Shown: positions 24,801 through 39,400, counted from the first letter of the stretch. The stretch is DNA of 64,000 nucleotides from Chaetorhynchus papuensis (GCA_013396525.1 VWYX01000664.1:128470-192469); one strand, 5' to 3'. Numbers and translations: made by a program. The notes: a model not told the origin generated them from the sequence alone.

Positions 24801-27800
24801 AATGGACCACTCACAGCATGTCCTGTTCTCCCTAGTTTGGAAGGAATTTTTCTTCCTTCTGCTAGTGAGGTCCTCGGTAATTCTTTGGATCATGTGTGCT
24901 TCCCCATTCAGGAATGGGTAACTGCTGATATCCCTTGAATGTTGCTGGTGTAAGTTCAGGCTGCCCTGCTCTTCTCTGATCAGCTATCTATAGGTACTGT
25001 TGTACCTATTCCTACAGAGTCCACCATTTTCCATTTGCCTTAGTGCATGGGTAACTCAGTGAATTCCAGCTGTTTCCATACCCACATCTGGACACCGTAG
25101 CTCATCTTATGTTTGGCATTTCTTGTTCTTCCTAAGTGTGTGTGCTGACATGCTCCACAGGCACTCCATGATGAGACTGAGGAGGATTAAGGTAACTAAA
25201 TCTGCAAATCCAGTTGTGATGCTGAGGAAGAGCCAAGCCAGACAAGCATAGCAGTAAGCATAGCAGTCTCCATGGCTCTGTGATAGGAGTCAGGCACCCT
25301 TCACCGCAGGTTTAAAAAGACATTGGTAGTGAGGTGGCAGGACCACCGCTTCATGCAGATAAGTACTCATATCTTCCAACTGTACAAAGACTTGTGCATG
25401 ATCTCTCTGCTTCAAGAATCACAATTGCATTCACTCTGCCGTGCTTCTGCCATGTCCCAGATCCCGGTACCCCTTTTAACCTTGCCAGGTGTGGACCCAC
25501 TTGGTAGCAGCTGGGCAGCCTGGGGAGATCAGAGCACCAGGAATGTGGTGAATGCTGGTGTAGCCTTGCAGAGTTCACTGACTTCTTCTGGCTGCTGTTG
25601 TCTCAGATTTAAGCTGCACCAAGGTCAGTCAGGGGAGCTCAGATGGATGAAAAGGGATATCAGACTGAAGGCAGTAAAAATTATTTGGGAGCTGTCCTTC
25701 GAGTATATTTGAGGACTTTAATTTACAGCCAGTAAGTGGAGCTAAAGCTCCATGAGAGGTTATTTCTTTAAAAAACATATGGTTAAAAATTGCTGATGGA
25801 ACTTTTTTCTCCCCATTTCCTTGTATTTATTTAGTCCTTTTGTTGCACATAAACAGTCACACTGCTGGGAGCTCATGGTGTGAGCTCTTAACTTTTCTAT
25901 TTCATTCCTTGAGTCATAGACAGAACACAGGATCTTTGCTGCATTGACTGTGCAGTTAGCTCTTTCCCATGTCATTTGTTTTCTTTGCAGTAGTTCTTCT
26001 CCTTGCTAATTTCACACACAAATTTCCCCTGTCAGTTAAACACAAAATAATTGCATTTGTGTATATATGAGTAGTCATGTTTGCAAGGGGACTTTCATAC
26101 TCTTATTAATCTAATTAAATTAACTTCCTCAGTGGCAATATTGTGTCCAAGCTTTTGGGGAAAGCTGTCCTCTCGCTGCATTGTTACTCAGTACTGCAGT
26201 TCATGTACAACATCTAATGTCTGTATCTAGAGTTTTGAGTTGCATCCCTTTAGTGCCTCCTACATTTTCTCCAATAATTAGAAATATTTTGCAATTGCAC
26301 TTACTGGTCTTCATTTTTGCCTGGTCTGGATCACTTTATACTTTAACTCATCCTTTCTCCTGTTTATAAATATTAGCTCCTCATTTGAAAGATTTAGGCA
26401 GGAAAGTACTTAGACTTATGTGTACCTTTTAGTATTGGATCTGTGCAATAGATTCCAATGGGACTAGTTATAAAACCAAAGTTAGGAATGTGACTGAGTG
26501 CTTCTTTGGATCAAGGTCATTAATACTTCACCTTGACTTATATGACTAAGAACCCAGGTCAACAGTGGACAACCAGAGACTCAGGCAGTTCTGCGATGTT
26601 CATTTTTTCAAAATCCACTAGCAATAATACAACTACAAGTCCTTTGCTGAATAAATGCAGATTTTTTTCCTAAACTGGGCTATTGCTTGAAGCCATAAAA
26701 TGTATTTTATTGAGCTCAGCTCAGTCTCTACTGATTTTGACAAACTCTTATTTCACTACTGCCACAGTTGGCCATTTAACTTGAGTTCTTGGCCTGTGTT
26801 CTGGGGAAACAGTGATCACAAAACAGCCCAGATCTATCATGTACTTTTGCACCAATTCAGGTCTGACATTAGCAGACCCATAGTCCATTGGATCTGGCTT
26901 TTAATTTATTAAATCTGTAAAATGAGCACCTACTACTCTGCAAAATTTCAGTGATCCATTAAGCATATTTTGGTGACATAGGATGGGAAAGAGAGGTCTG
27001 TGGAGTGTTAAAGAAGAGTTCTGGCAGTTATTTTTTTCCTTATAGCTGGCTAATTCACCAGTTGTTGCAGACATTCTGGATTTTTTCTTCTGGGTCTCTT
27101 TCCGCTGACAGCGGGGAAGATATTTCAAAATCATTACACAAACACACACACGCTTGTATCTCTGATATGAACAAACATTTTTGGCATTGGAGTAACACGG
27201 GAGCAAGCACCACAGCTGTTTGAGACATGAGGGGATGGAAAAGGGAACTGGCATTGCAGGGTGAGGTTCTGCCAAAGGCATTTTTACATGAGAATATTTT
27301 TCTGCCCAGAAAAAGGCTGTATTAAATCAAGTGAGAACATGCCTATCCCTGCTGTGTGCTCCATCCACAGCTGTGCCTATAGCAACACAGACAAAGGATG
27401 TGTGGGGGCATCTATTCCTTTGCCATTCACTGGACAGGACCCCAGAGTGACAACTGGACAAGCTCAGTGGAGATGGCAGCAGTTTCAGGAATACCTTGCC
27501 AGAGTCAACAGAAGAACAGAAATAGTTTTAGAAGTCCTTGCTTGATGAGGCTATCTGAAGAAATAGCCTTTCAGGAAAACCAAGTCGAATTATGAGGTGT
27601 TTTAGAAACACTAAAGTGATAGTATTAAAAACATTAGGGTCTGAAATTTTTGTAGGCTGACTAGAAAACATGATTTTATTTTGGGAATTAAAATTCCTTC
27701 TTTCGCATCCATTTCTGGAGACTGAGGTAACCCAAATGATTTAGGGTTTAGTTTTCATGAAAGGATAGAATTATGTCAGGTGTGAAACTCTTTAGAAGTT

Positions 27801-29064
27801 TGCTTTATTTTCTCAATAGAGGTTTAAAATCATGTGTATGCTTTTAATGCTTTCCGCCTTCCTGATGTGCTTCATTTTCCCCTGGAAATTTCTAATACAA
27901 GCACTGGCTATGAACAATTGCTTTAAAATATGTTTTGACTTGTTCAGTACACCACTCAAGCCCTCAAACAAAACCTTTTTCCCTTAGACCAATTTTATCT
28001 TCCTGAAAATGACTGTGCATTTAAGCTTTTTCCAATGAGAAAAGATGATTGGGGCATCATCTGATTGTCACTTCCATCACAGCTTTGTGCATTCAAAGCA
28101 CTTGAAATACTCTGCCAGCTCTGGATTGGCACTTCTATTGCCTCTAATGGCTGTTTGGGCAGGCATCAAAACCACTTCTTAAACTGCTGCTCCCACACCA
28201 TGAACCTTTGTCCCTTTTCAGACCATTTCACCTAAATCTGAGAAAAGGCCTGATTGCTACAAAGTGTGAGACACGTGCAACATGTACTCGTAACAAGTGA
28301 GCCTCTGTAGATAGTGGCAGGCAAAATGTCACCAGCCTCCAATGACTGGCATTCCTTCTGCCAAGATGTGCCACTCGCAGCCAAAGTTACTTGCTACCTT
28401 ACAAGTACAGGTTGTGCTTTTGTAAGTGCTGAGCATACAGCGGATCATTTGCTCTCAGCACCCTTGCACTCATCCAGTGAGGAAACAGTATGCACTAGAA
28501 GAGATAAGAAGCTGCTAGGATCCGGCAGAGCCCGGTCAGAAGAGCTGGCCATAACCTGAGGGTTCTGAGGATGAGGCCTAGGGCATGAGGATTGCTGTCT
28601 CTCACCTGCAGCAGGCTGAAAGGCAGCTCAACATCTAGACCCACACTGCTGGATGGAAAGAAGATGCTCTTAAATTCCAATTTTGAACAAACAACCTCTC
28701 ATTACTTTTAACGTGCTGTCAGTACAACACAAAACGCCTTACGTGACCAAGCAATGTACTACCTTTTTCCTCTATGGATAAATCCCCTGGACTCAGTTAC
28801 CCCAGTGCATGCAGAGGCATAATTATTAACTGCTCTTTCTGTGGTAAGAATTTGTAGACTCCTAGGACCCCAGGCCATTTTCTGCTTGCTGCTCTATGAA
28901 TACACTGACACATCACAGACATGGTACAAAGGAATACATAGGGAATGGAGGACAGGAGGAACAGGAAGCTCTGATCCTGCCCAGCAGCAGCACTCAGAGT
29001 TTGCACCCTCCAAGCTAAATTTTAAACATTTCAGTCAAACAGGGTTTTTACAACATTATCCTGT
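21851..29064. other. Unique non-coding sequence, nothing firmly recognised
   Basis: About 7.2 kb without an identifiable gene or repeat, apart from a short (CA)n tract at 27136-27151. The frame at 21877-22203 (plus, 108 residues) is in relatively GC-rich DNA but has no recognisable domain. The frames at 25323-25712 and 25351-25578 overlap on opposite strands and look random. At 22820-22880 the plus strand has a tttattcttttgcaggg motif reminiscent of an antisense polyadenylation region; this is too weak to call. Confidence 0.5.
27136..27151. repeat. Short interrupted (CA)n tract
   Basis: An acacaaacacacacac run with a single interruption. Short simple repeat, no other significance seen. Confidence 0.85.
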
Positions 29065-29088
29065 GCTTGAAGAGGCACCTCTTCAAGC
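29065..29088. repeat. Near-perfect 24-bp palindrome (11-bp arms)
   Basis: The arms gcttgaagagg (29065-29075) and cctcttcaagc (29078-29088) are exact reverse complements, separated by ca. It lies inside an open frame (28841-29347, plus, 168 residues) that I do not regard as a gene. It could form a hairpin or bind a dimeric factor, or be chance. Confidence 0.92.
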
Positions 29089-32000
29089 AGGACAAGAGAG
29101 TAATGATTTTATGGACTGGGTCAAGGTTCTACAAAGCAGATTGACATGCTTGAGGGATCATCATTCTCACTGGAGATCTGGCCTTGCCTCCACAGAAATC
29201 AGTGAGAACTTGCTTTTCAGCTCACACTCTTGGGTAGCATCTTCTGAGAAAAACTTCACACAAAACAGGGATAACATTAAGATTGTGAACTCCTCTAACC
29301 TAAAACCAGTAAATGTTGTATTAAGAAAGGTTATGTTTTTATACTAGCTCAGGGGCCTAGGTGGCACTCAGGTCCAAACTAGTGGATTTGGATGCTGTGT
29401 TGTGTTTGCTCACCTTTTCACTCTAGGTCATTGCACCATCTGGGCAATATAAGTAGGACAACTTGGATAACGGGGTCTTAACCTGAGCAAGAAATGTAGA
29501 TGTGACCAAACTTGCCCTTGAAATCTTGGCTGTCCTTTTATGCCTCGCAGTGTGCACTTTGATGATGCAGCGGTGGTACCTTTTCGTACGGAGCCTCATT
29601 CACAGCACAGCATGAGCCCCACTTGTGGACTGAGTCAGGCTCACACAGGGCGTGAAATCATTTAATGTGACATGCCTTTGTTGTGTGTTGGAGATGTTAA
29701 ACAATGTGCAGCCAATAAGACAAGGAGTGTCAGGAAGAAAAGGGAATTCTTGTGAGTTGGCAGCTGCCTGACATATTACAGACATAGATGTTATGCTTAC
29801 TTCTCCATTTCTTTATCAATTGTGAAAAAATTATCTTTGTAGGAGATTTCTATTAAGAAGTTGGCAAGTCATTTAAAGCTTTTTTTTTCTTTTAAACACA
29901 GCATGTGTGTGTTTCTCATTTTCTGGGTGCCTAGCTTCTAGCTTATTTTGGCCTCAAGCCATTGAACACGTTGAGGATAGAGACCGGGACTAAGAACTTA
30001 ATTTCACATCCTCCGGGAAGCTCATGTACAGAGCTGAAGACTGGTAGGTGCACTTGCCATAACCCCTGTAGCTGAACTAATGTGCTGTAGCTTTCTTCAC
30101 TAGCTGGATTTTCCTACAAAGCACTGTGAGAGCTTGCCATTGAAAACGGAGGAACCCAATTTATGCACAGCATTGACCAAATGGGCTTTTATATCAGTAG
30201 CCTTGGGTGCCTGCACCAGAACTGCCAACTCCATGGGCAGTGCACTCTGCCAGTTGGCCTAACTTGCTTGAATTCAACTTCAAGCACCTGTTTTTCATCC
30301 ACGAGCTTGGCTGAATGCAGAGAAAAGAAACAGAGCTGCTCCTCTGATTGTCTCTGACAATGACTGATCTTTATATGTAGTCTAAACTCTCCTTGAAGCA
30401 CTTGAGCGAAAGAAGAAACATGATGGGTACTTCCAAAAACATACTGCAGTGCTCTTTAAAGCTATATCCAGCTTCTCTTTATCTTTGGAGAGAAGAGGAA
30501 GAAACCTGACAGCCTATTTCAGTGTGAGTGAATGGGGGAGGAACTAATTTCAACCATTTACAGTATTTTTGCATTTAAGTGAAATTAAATGTGAATTACA
30601 CTTAAATGCTTATGAATTACATGGACTATTTGCCACAGACATGATTAAACAGCTCTGGCCAACTTTTAGCCACCTAGTCAAATACACTTCTTTAGCAAGA
30701 AGGCAAGTACCTCAACTTCCTCAGACAATTAATATTCCTGTGGTTAATTTCTCTTCATCCCCAGGACCGAGCAGCTCTGTGTAGAGTACTGAATGTGCCT
30801 TCTATAATCTTTGATACTGCCAGCGATAAGATTGGTTTTATTTGCATGGTCTTTCACTTGAGATTTTGATCACAACCAGCAGCTGGGTGCTTCTCTGTGT
30901 ATCATATTGTTGCTCCAGGCTGTTCAGAGGCCAATATTTCAGGGCCATAACTGCTGATCCCACTCTAGTCTTTCCCTTATGAGCAGCTGAAACATCTCTT
31001 TTGCTGTTAGCGAAACATAATCTGAGCTATTGGTTTTGATCATCAGGAGCAGAAGCACCTGGTACACAGAGAGTTCCCAAGTTATCTACCCGGGAAGCTG
31101 AAGTCAATACCAGGTTTACCTAAATCAGAAAGAGAAGCAGAGTCAAGATGCACAATTGCTTTTGACGTTTTGGGGTTTTTTTCCCTCTGAATTACTGTGG
31201 AACACAAAAGAAAAAAGCAGTGAGGGAAACGGTTTTTCTTCTGTAAGGGGCAGGGCAGGGGGCAGTCCTGACTCTACTGTGATTGAGATAAATGGTGCTG
31301 CTGTTGTGGCACCAAGCTTTATCTTGGCTTCTTCTTGGCTGTAACATGAAGGTAAGACTGGATCTGTCTCTGAAGTTTTATGTTCTGCATTTGGCCACAA
31401 CTGGTTGGCACCTAGTCCAGTGCTGCATCATGCAGGTGCTCATAGCTCTGACTTGTCCATCTCTGGCTCAAAGATGAGCACTAAAGGTAACATCAGCCTG
31501 TTCAACTTTCTGCAGTTCTGTCAAAAATACGGGAGCTTTAAGGTGCATCATATTGGGGAAGCAGAAGGGCACTAAATATTTAATACCAAAAAGTTAAATA
31601 TTATCATAAAAGTAATTTAATATAAATGGCTTTCAGCAAATCCTTATCCATATTTCATGACTGAAATGGATGTCTGGCTTCTAATGTTTGCATGCAATTA
31701 ATTTTAATGGGTGCAGCACATTACTTCCAATCCTTTGTCCCTCAGAGACCCTGGCCCTATCAAGGAAAGAAAATAGCAGGACATCAAACGTCAGTGACAC
31801 TGAGGGTGATGCCTTGCGTATAAATCTGGAAATGACAAGTTAATAGGCTATTGGTAGTTCCTGAAGTGTATCCAGACTAATTATTCTATGTATCTGGGGG
31901 TGAATGAGAAATGGCAGGAACTCCATAAGGTAAAGATATCTAAAAATATGAAGATGCATTACCAGCACATAAAACTTCAACTTCTCATGTCTTTGTAAAA

Positions 32001-35000
32001 TGTGAGCTGAAGTCTCTTTAAATAGGTGTTAGTCTTCCCACTGATTTTACAGGATTTAGAAGAGGTCTTCAGTGAACTTTGTATATGTATCAGGGACGTC
32101 ATAACCAATTTTGCTTGGGTGAGGTCAAAGAAAAGTTCTCTCATCCTCCAAACACCTTCATGCCCACTAAAATCTCCTGTGAAGGGCAGGGTTCCAAGAT
32201 GAAGCAGACTCTATGTTTTGTGAATCTTTTAAAGTTTGGAAATTGCTGGATGTTTTTAAATGTCCCTCCAGATTGCATGAAGATGTGTAAGGTGTCTGAT
32301 GACCTCTGAAATACCAGCAGAGATTTTTATAGCTAAACAAATATGTCTCAGACCATTAAACTGGACAGAAGAGAGGTCTGGCACAATTGATTCCAGAAGG
32401 AATTTCTGAAATAGTAAAAGTGAAAAAAATAGGTGATGCAAAACACTAACACTAAATCTGATTTCACTGTGGGCTTCTGGGGATGAAACTCTCCAGCTTT
32501 AATTAGCATCAAACTTAACTGTCTTCTATTTCAAACCTGAATATTAATTAGTGATGCCCTTGGGGTAATCAACCCTTGTGGATCTCTGAGAAAAATGAAC
32601 TGATTAGTAGATTGACCTTGAGAGTTCCAATGGAAGATGAAGAAAATACAGACTCTTCAACTGTGCTGCATTGTAAGCTTAACTTAGTGTAAACTAGTGA
32701 ATTGGGAAGCCCAAAGGAAGAAGAAGGAAAACTTAATGAGGAGGTTAGTTACAAAGATGCCATTCATTTTTCTGCTTAAAAATGCAAAATCTTTTTGCTT
32801 TGCATTCAAGCCATGAATGGAAGTTCATCTTAAAATACTTTCAGAAGAATCTGACTTTAATTGTATGAACCCCCAAAAAAGTTCTCTGAAACACATCTCA
32901 GTCATTTCAAGTTTAATTTTTGCTGCTTCCCAGCAAGCAGCTGATGTTTTCAGGAAACAGAAGTTTTGGAAAAAATGGAGAGAGACCTAGTACACCATCA
33001 TATTTGGAGTCAGGAAAATCTGCCCCTAGCTCCCTCATCATGCTATGGATTCTTTTCTAGGGTCTTCTCCCTTTGTCAATAGCTGTGCAATCCTGGACAA
33101 ATAAAATATGTCTTCTTGCCTTTTCTGAGTAGGAATGAAGAATAAAAATCTCCGTTGTCAATGATACCTTGTGATCTGTTGATCTGAGATGCTCCGAATG
33201 CAAAGAAAAACTTTGAAAAATTTCTATCCCTTCTTAGCCTTTTGTATTATATTTTTCTACTTCTCCTTCCTAAAGCCTCTTTCTTATATAACAGTTTATC
33301 CTTGAATAACTGTGTTATGCCATTTCCAACTTTCTTGTCCTCCAAGTACATCTTACAAAATGGAACAGCTCCTCTGTGTTTGTTATGCCCTTCAACATCC
33401 CGAAGCCTCAGCTAAGAATTCCACTGCATGGGCACATGACCCAGAGTTGCCATTCAAATATGCTTTTCAGTTTTGATTTCCCAAAAGTGATCAGAAGATG
33501 TGAAAGTGTCATTATTGCAAAGCCGTAGGTTTGTATTTCAAAGCACATTTGAAGCTAGATAAGCTGTAAAAAGTACTTTAGGCAATGAAAGAATCTCAGG
33601 CTTACACGGTAAAATAGAAAAGATAAGTAGTGATGTCCTCTTGGCACATAGTTAGGTGGTCTGGGTTTTTGTTTTATTTTTATTGTGAGGTAAAAATCAG
33701 ATAACATGACAATGTGCATTCCCTAATAGAAATTTCTAATATAGGACATACAGGGATACTGAAGGGTAGATAAGAGAATTCTAACCTCTGTAAAACTCAT
33801 TGATGTCATCTTACCCCTAAGAACAAGTCAAACAAAAGGCATCTAGTTATACTACTTTGAGAAAATTTGATGCCAGTTGAAGGTGCTAGCTTTTCTTGAT
33901 ATCCTTGAAGACTCAGATGCTCGGTTTATCAGTTCAGGTACAGTGGAGCTTGAAGTAGCCAGAGGAAGTAGGCTGTCAGGGTGCCTAAAAAGCCCCTGCT
34001 GAAGGAGATGGGCTATTCACACCATATAGCCTTTCAGAAGAAGAAATCTCCAGTGTAAGTGCCACCAAAGGAATTGTCTAGAGTCAGCTTGTTCAGTGTC
34101 ATTATTCAGTGAAAATATCATATATGTTCAGACTGAAGCTTGTTGAAAGTAGAAACAGGAATGTCTGCTGCTGAATGAACCAGAAGTCAAACCTCAGAGC
34201 AGACTGCAACATGGTCAGATTGTGGTGTAGTACAAAGGACCTGGAACGGTTTTAGAGAGATGCAGGAGGCATCTCAGGAATCGGAAGGTAAGGTGATCAA
34301 GAGGGGCCATGGCGTAAGCCGTGCCCCATTACTGCCTGACTTTGCAAAGGCACAGAGCCCCAGACTGTGGGAGCTGGGCCATAGGTGGTGGCTGCTGTAG
34401 AGGATAAGAGTCAGTTTTGCCACCAGTAGTCATGTGGGTCCATCAGTTTAGATGCAAACTCTTGCCTACTCAGGACTCTTCAATGTGTTTTGTTCTAGCT
34501 CTCCTTGGACCTATTTCCTGGGAATGTTAGCCAGAATGTCAAGGTTTTTTCTATAAGTGTTGCAACAGAAAGAGTGATCCTAATGCAGCAAAGATTGCCT
34601 GGGTAAACCAAAATGGACACCTCTGTTGCCACAGCTAAGCTATTTTTGGTACCTAAGGTAGTTTTTTTAAGCCAGCTAAGGTTTTGTACGCTACACTGAA
34701 TTCTGCAGGCTACAAATATCCCTGCCATATAATTAGAACTAGATTTGGAATATCAGAATATATTGAACATTCTGGGATGGTGATTTTAGTCCTTTGTACC
34801 ACTGAATATCTGCCAAATTTAAACTTTATGTTAGACCATTCCATTACACAGTGTTAGCAAGTCAGAACTAATCTAAATAAGCTGGTTGAGAGACTGTAAT
34901 TAACATTATATAGACTGAATTTTAAATTTTCTTTCCTTCTCAGTGTTATACAACTTCCTTCTCTGCTTCTAAGTGTTTTTTGGAGAGAAGTTGCATTTTT

Positions 35001-35990
35001 TGTGTGACATGAATGCAGGGACTCCAAACCCACTGGAATACCTCACAGAAGTGCTGAAGGTCTATTGGCTTATAAAGAAACACAACACTTTTGGCTCCAG
35101 ACATCCTGTCTGCTAAAGCTGGCAGCACTCTGGGAGGGATGTGGTGCCTGGAGCACAGGAAGCAGCTGTGAAGAGATAAGCAGAACAGTGGTGGGTGGCT
35201 ATGGGCTAGAAAGCCATGTTGTGGAGGAACACAGTTCTGCTAATGGATCCACTAGTGTGTGTCTGAGTAAAATTTAAGGAAGAAATGCTTAGAGGCTGCA
35301 GAGAAATGAGAAAGCATTTAATTCTGGCTAACATTGCTGTGTTTCCTTATTTCAACCAGCATTTTATGATTTATTAATTCAGAAATAGATCTGAGTTTTG
35401 CTATATATTTGGAGGAAGTAAGGTGGAAGCCCAAAAGGCTTTCTCATAAAGTGCTGGTTCCTTTAATTCCTTCATGGCAAAGGTCCAGATTACTACATAT
35501 TATGGCAGTAGCTACTGTGAAATTTGCTTGTGGTTAGCTGTAGTTAAAGTAAAACCATCTGTTTCAAGAATGCTGACAAGCATTTACATTTACAATGCAT
35601 TCATAAAGTTTGGACCTTGGTCTAAGAAGCATCAAAGATCAGAGGACCCAGGAAATTCTACAGCAGGTCCCCAGCAGCAGGCTGGGTTCAATGACGGGGC
35701 AGCAGCAGGGCCTCAGTGCCAACCTGCAATTAGTCTGTTGATGGTAGGCTCAGAAAATGAAGGCTTTTCTATGGTGACCTGTGGATTCACATTTCCTTCT
35801 GTGCACCTAGGGCAGGATTGTAATTTCATAACAGCTGTTTTCATGGTCTGGAACTACCTTTCATTCTGTTGCTCTTAAAGGCCATAGTCACTTTTAGGAT
35901 ACTGGACCTCTGCCAGGTCTGGTCTTTCTAAAATTTCCTCTTCATCTAAAATTTTGACCCTTGGGATCTCGATTTCCTTCAGGTTGTCAT
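29089..35990. other. Unique non-coding sequence, nothing recognised
   Basis: No exon or transposon family recognised. A G-rich stretch at 31247-31262 has three G-runs close together (4, 3 and 5 G), short of a clear four-run quadruplex. Frames of 60-85 residues are scattered over both strands with no domain. Confidence 0.55.
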
Positions 35991-36040
35991 GTTTGTGGGT
36001 TTTTTTGTTTGTTTATTTATTTGTTTGGTTAGGGGTTTTT
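35991..36040. repeat. (GTTT)n-like simple repeat
   Basis: A degenerate tract of gttt and attt units with a run of T at its start, followed by further T/G-rich sequence to about 36075. Simple repeat. Confidence 0.8.
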
Positions 36041-36279
36041 TGGATGGGTTCTTAATTTATTCTAAAATTTTTTTTCCCCTGGGGGAAAGTAGGACATAGG
36101 AAGAAAAAAAAAATCTACCTTTGATCAGAGGTGTTGTCAATGCTGGCAAACTCCTAATTTCAGATTACTCTGTTGGAAATTGTTTAAGGCAATGGTGGTA
36201 CTCCACTTGAGATAGGTGCATTAGGAAAAATGCATCTAGCCATCACTTTCCAACCATAAATAAAAGCCCGAATATGCTG

Positions 36280-36440
36280 CAAGACTCCTGGCTTTAAAAG
36301 AGCATTCAGAACAATGCAGGCAGGCAGGTTGGCTGCTTCTGCACTGTCTCCTGTCAGGTTAACAATTAGTTAATTGGTGCTGCTAATTACAATGTTCATT
36401 AAGCAATCCCAGGTGGCAAGTTTACCCTTCCTATCCATAT
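36280..36440. promoter_or_regulatory. Candidate conserved non-coding element with clustered homeodomain-type sites
   Basis: Within 60 bases (36361-36420) there are three TAAT/ATTA cores (aattagttaattgg and gctaattaca), a SOX-like aacaatt, a gttcattaag and an E-box CAGGTG (36410-36415). There is no repeat signature or long frame. Dense cores of this kind typify developmental enhancers in vertebrates. That is an inference from motif density only; conservation was not tested. Confidence 0.25.
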
Positions 36441-39400
36441 CACCGAAACATTCTGAATAGGATTTCATGCACAAGTGGAGGTAATGGCACTCTCAGTCTC
36501 TCTTGCACACAGACATAGCATGGTAGCGTGAGCGATGCTCAACCTCCCATGTCATGTACTTCAGCTTCATCTGGGATTACTACCTGGCCTCATTTCAAAG
36601 AGAAGAATGGCATTGTTCTGTTACAGAAATGCTGCTCTGTTTTGGTTGTTAACTTCTACACGTTTTGCCCAGTAGAATAAAGATGTTTGGTTTCATGGGG
36701 ATGATACCATTAATAATGCATGGGACTTACAAAAAACCAGTCATGGTTTACATTTACATGGCCAGACTACTGTACAAACAGTAATTCATAATAATTTGTA
36801 TCGCCAGAATCTCAGAAAGAAGAGCCAGGAAGGATGCATTAGGCTCCATGTAACCAGTCCTTTCCATACTGCTTTCTGGGTGGCTGCAACTACTTGTTCA
36901 AAGCAAATCACCCGAGTTCCATGTTGTTGCAGGGCTACCCCCCTGACTCCTTCTCCTTGAGACAATCAACATTTCTGGAGTTCTGGGATTATGGTGCACT
37001 CTCATCTCATCTTCTCCCCAAGAAAGCAAAATACATCAGGCTTTTTCTCCAAGATTCTGCTTTGTACTTCTACCTAATCAATAACTTTGCTCATATTTCA
37101 GGTAAAAATCCCCTGCTTTCTCTATGCTTTTATCTCTTCAGGTCTTTTTTTCTCATCTCTTCTGCTTTAGCTTCCAGGTAATGCAGTACATTGGTTTGAA
37201 GCACTGGCTGTAACAGGTAATGTGGATTGTATTTCTGACTGAGTTATTTTGAGACGAAAGAAAGAAAGAAGGTGTCCCTACCTCAGAGTCCCAGACCACT
37301 GAAAGTTGCAATTGTCAGCTAAAAGACACTGTGTACATAGAGTACCATTATGCACTCTTAGAGCTTTTCTATATGGCTCTCTCTATATTTAATTGACTTT
37401 CTTCTGTTACTGTTAGAATGATTTGTTTAATTCTCTAGATGCTCTTCAGTCTGTAAAGCTTTTTGTGATGCATTAACAAGAGCGATGCTACATGAAGTTT
37501 ATGATGATGATTCCAATAAAATTGTGGTAATGCACTACATGATCCAGCCTGTGGGACACAGACACTACTTTTCATTTCCTTTCTGATGCAGAGGAAAAGA
37601 CTATGTGTGTCTTTCAAGCACTCTGTGCACTTTTCTCTCTTTCTGAAGCCCATGTTACTTATCTCAGTGAAATATCCATGCCATAATGGTGAACACCGTG
37701 CAGCTGAATTTCCTTTTGAATACATTGCAGAAAGAACTTTTAACAAAGCCTCTCAGATGATGCCTAAAAGAAACTGTGCAACAAGCTGTTCCATTTGAAT
37801 GGGCTATACCAATTCACTGGCACACTCTCAAAGTGTACCATATCAATGCTTACAGAAAATTTTGGAAGGGTAACCAAAATGCAATCCTACCTAAAATTAG
37901 GAGGCTAATCATAGCCTGAAGTCTCTTTTCTCTTTAATTCCTTATAGCACACTTACACAATGGTTTTGCTCTTTTTCCAGCTTTTATGGAAACTGCAGGA
38001 AAGTCCTTGAGAAAATCTCATCAGGACAAGATGCTAATTCCTGCCAATTTTAATGTTTTCTTCTTAAGGCATTGACTAGAACAGTTAATTTAGGGTTTTA
38101 GTGTACTCCCTGGACCATTACAGAGAGCTCTACACATAGGCAGCTGAAAATAATTGCTGCATGGAATAAGTGTATGGCCTTGGTGTGTGGTTCAGCTCTA
38201 AGGAGCCAAACACTTTGAGTTCAGATGGTGAATAGTCCAGGACCTGTTCTGTGCTGAGCTCTGAACCACAGGAGGCACTAAAAGTTCACAGTGCACTAAC
38301 CTCAAGAGGAGACTCTGAGGTCTGGCCAGGACATCTTGTCTCAATGAAAGGACACTTTTATTTGCCAGTGTTTCAAAGTCCTTTCCCCCACCAGCAATTT
38401 TCCTTTTAACCGTTTTTTTTTTTCCTTAGTGTTTCAGATGCACTTTAATTTGTCTTTTAGCAGATTTTTAATTATCCTGGTGCCATACTGAGATGTGGCT
38501 GAGATGAAGACTCTAGCTGGTTTTGAGTCACATCTGCAGATCATGGAGGTATAATCGCTATGGTAACTGACCCACGCTGGGGAGAAGAAAAAATGCCGAG
38601 AATTAAAGGTTAATTGCTGTTTTATTTATACATGCTTTGTGTAACTCTAGTGTTGCACATTAGGTATCCAATTAGAATATGGTTATTAACAGATTGAGCA
38701 TCTTTTTTGTTTGTTGGATATCTGCAGAGCTACTTGAAATTCTTTAGAAATAATGATTTCTTTTTATACAATCTTGTGCAGGGAGGGATTGTATCCCGGT
38801 CAACTCTTTTTTAAGAGGGGGAAGGAAGGTACTTGCCACTGCAGAGGGAAACCTTTTTCTTCACACAGTAGAAAAGACCTACCTGTCATTCTTCCCCTCT
38901 CCAGAACAAGAACAGCTTTGTGCGGTCATTGTTCAAGCACGACACCTAGAAAGAAAGCACAAGGAAAAAGCAACTAACTAAACAAATCAACAGGTCTTTA
39001 AAAATGTACTGTCAAAGTGTCTGGTATCTCTTTCAGGGGATTTCCCAGATTCATGTGAGAAAGTAAAACATTAATTCAATTTAAGAAATGAAAGACTTGC
39101 TGACTAGTTTTCTCTCCATACAGTGTTTTCTGTCTCTGTGAAAATGCTGAAAAAGTACATTGGGGTTAACTGTGACACTGGTAAAAATACTATTTAAAAA
39201 TAAATTCTTCTTACTTTTCATGGTCAAATGTTGTAGACTTCATTCCTAGAGACAGGTCTATCTATGATTAAATATTTATTCTGATTTACATAAATACTGA
39301 GACAACTGGTAATTTTGAATTATAGTCAGTTTAAAGATGGGGCTGTGTAATATGGATTATCATTTTAACTTTTCAAGTGTGTGCTTTTGCATTGTGCTGC

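Noticed and set aside
28841..29347. Plus-strand open frame of 168 residues
   Set aside because: No recognisable domain, no plausible promoter or splice context. The composition looks like translated non-coding DNA, and an overlapping frame is open on the other strand.
31247..31262. Possible G-quadruplex
   Set aside because: Only three clear G-runs lie close together; a fourth run is too far away for a standard quadruplex motif.
35474..35878. Plus-strand open frame of 134 residues
   Set aside because: No domain or codon bias seen; the Gly/Ala/Gln-rich part comes from a short GC-rich patch.
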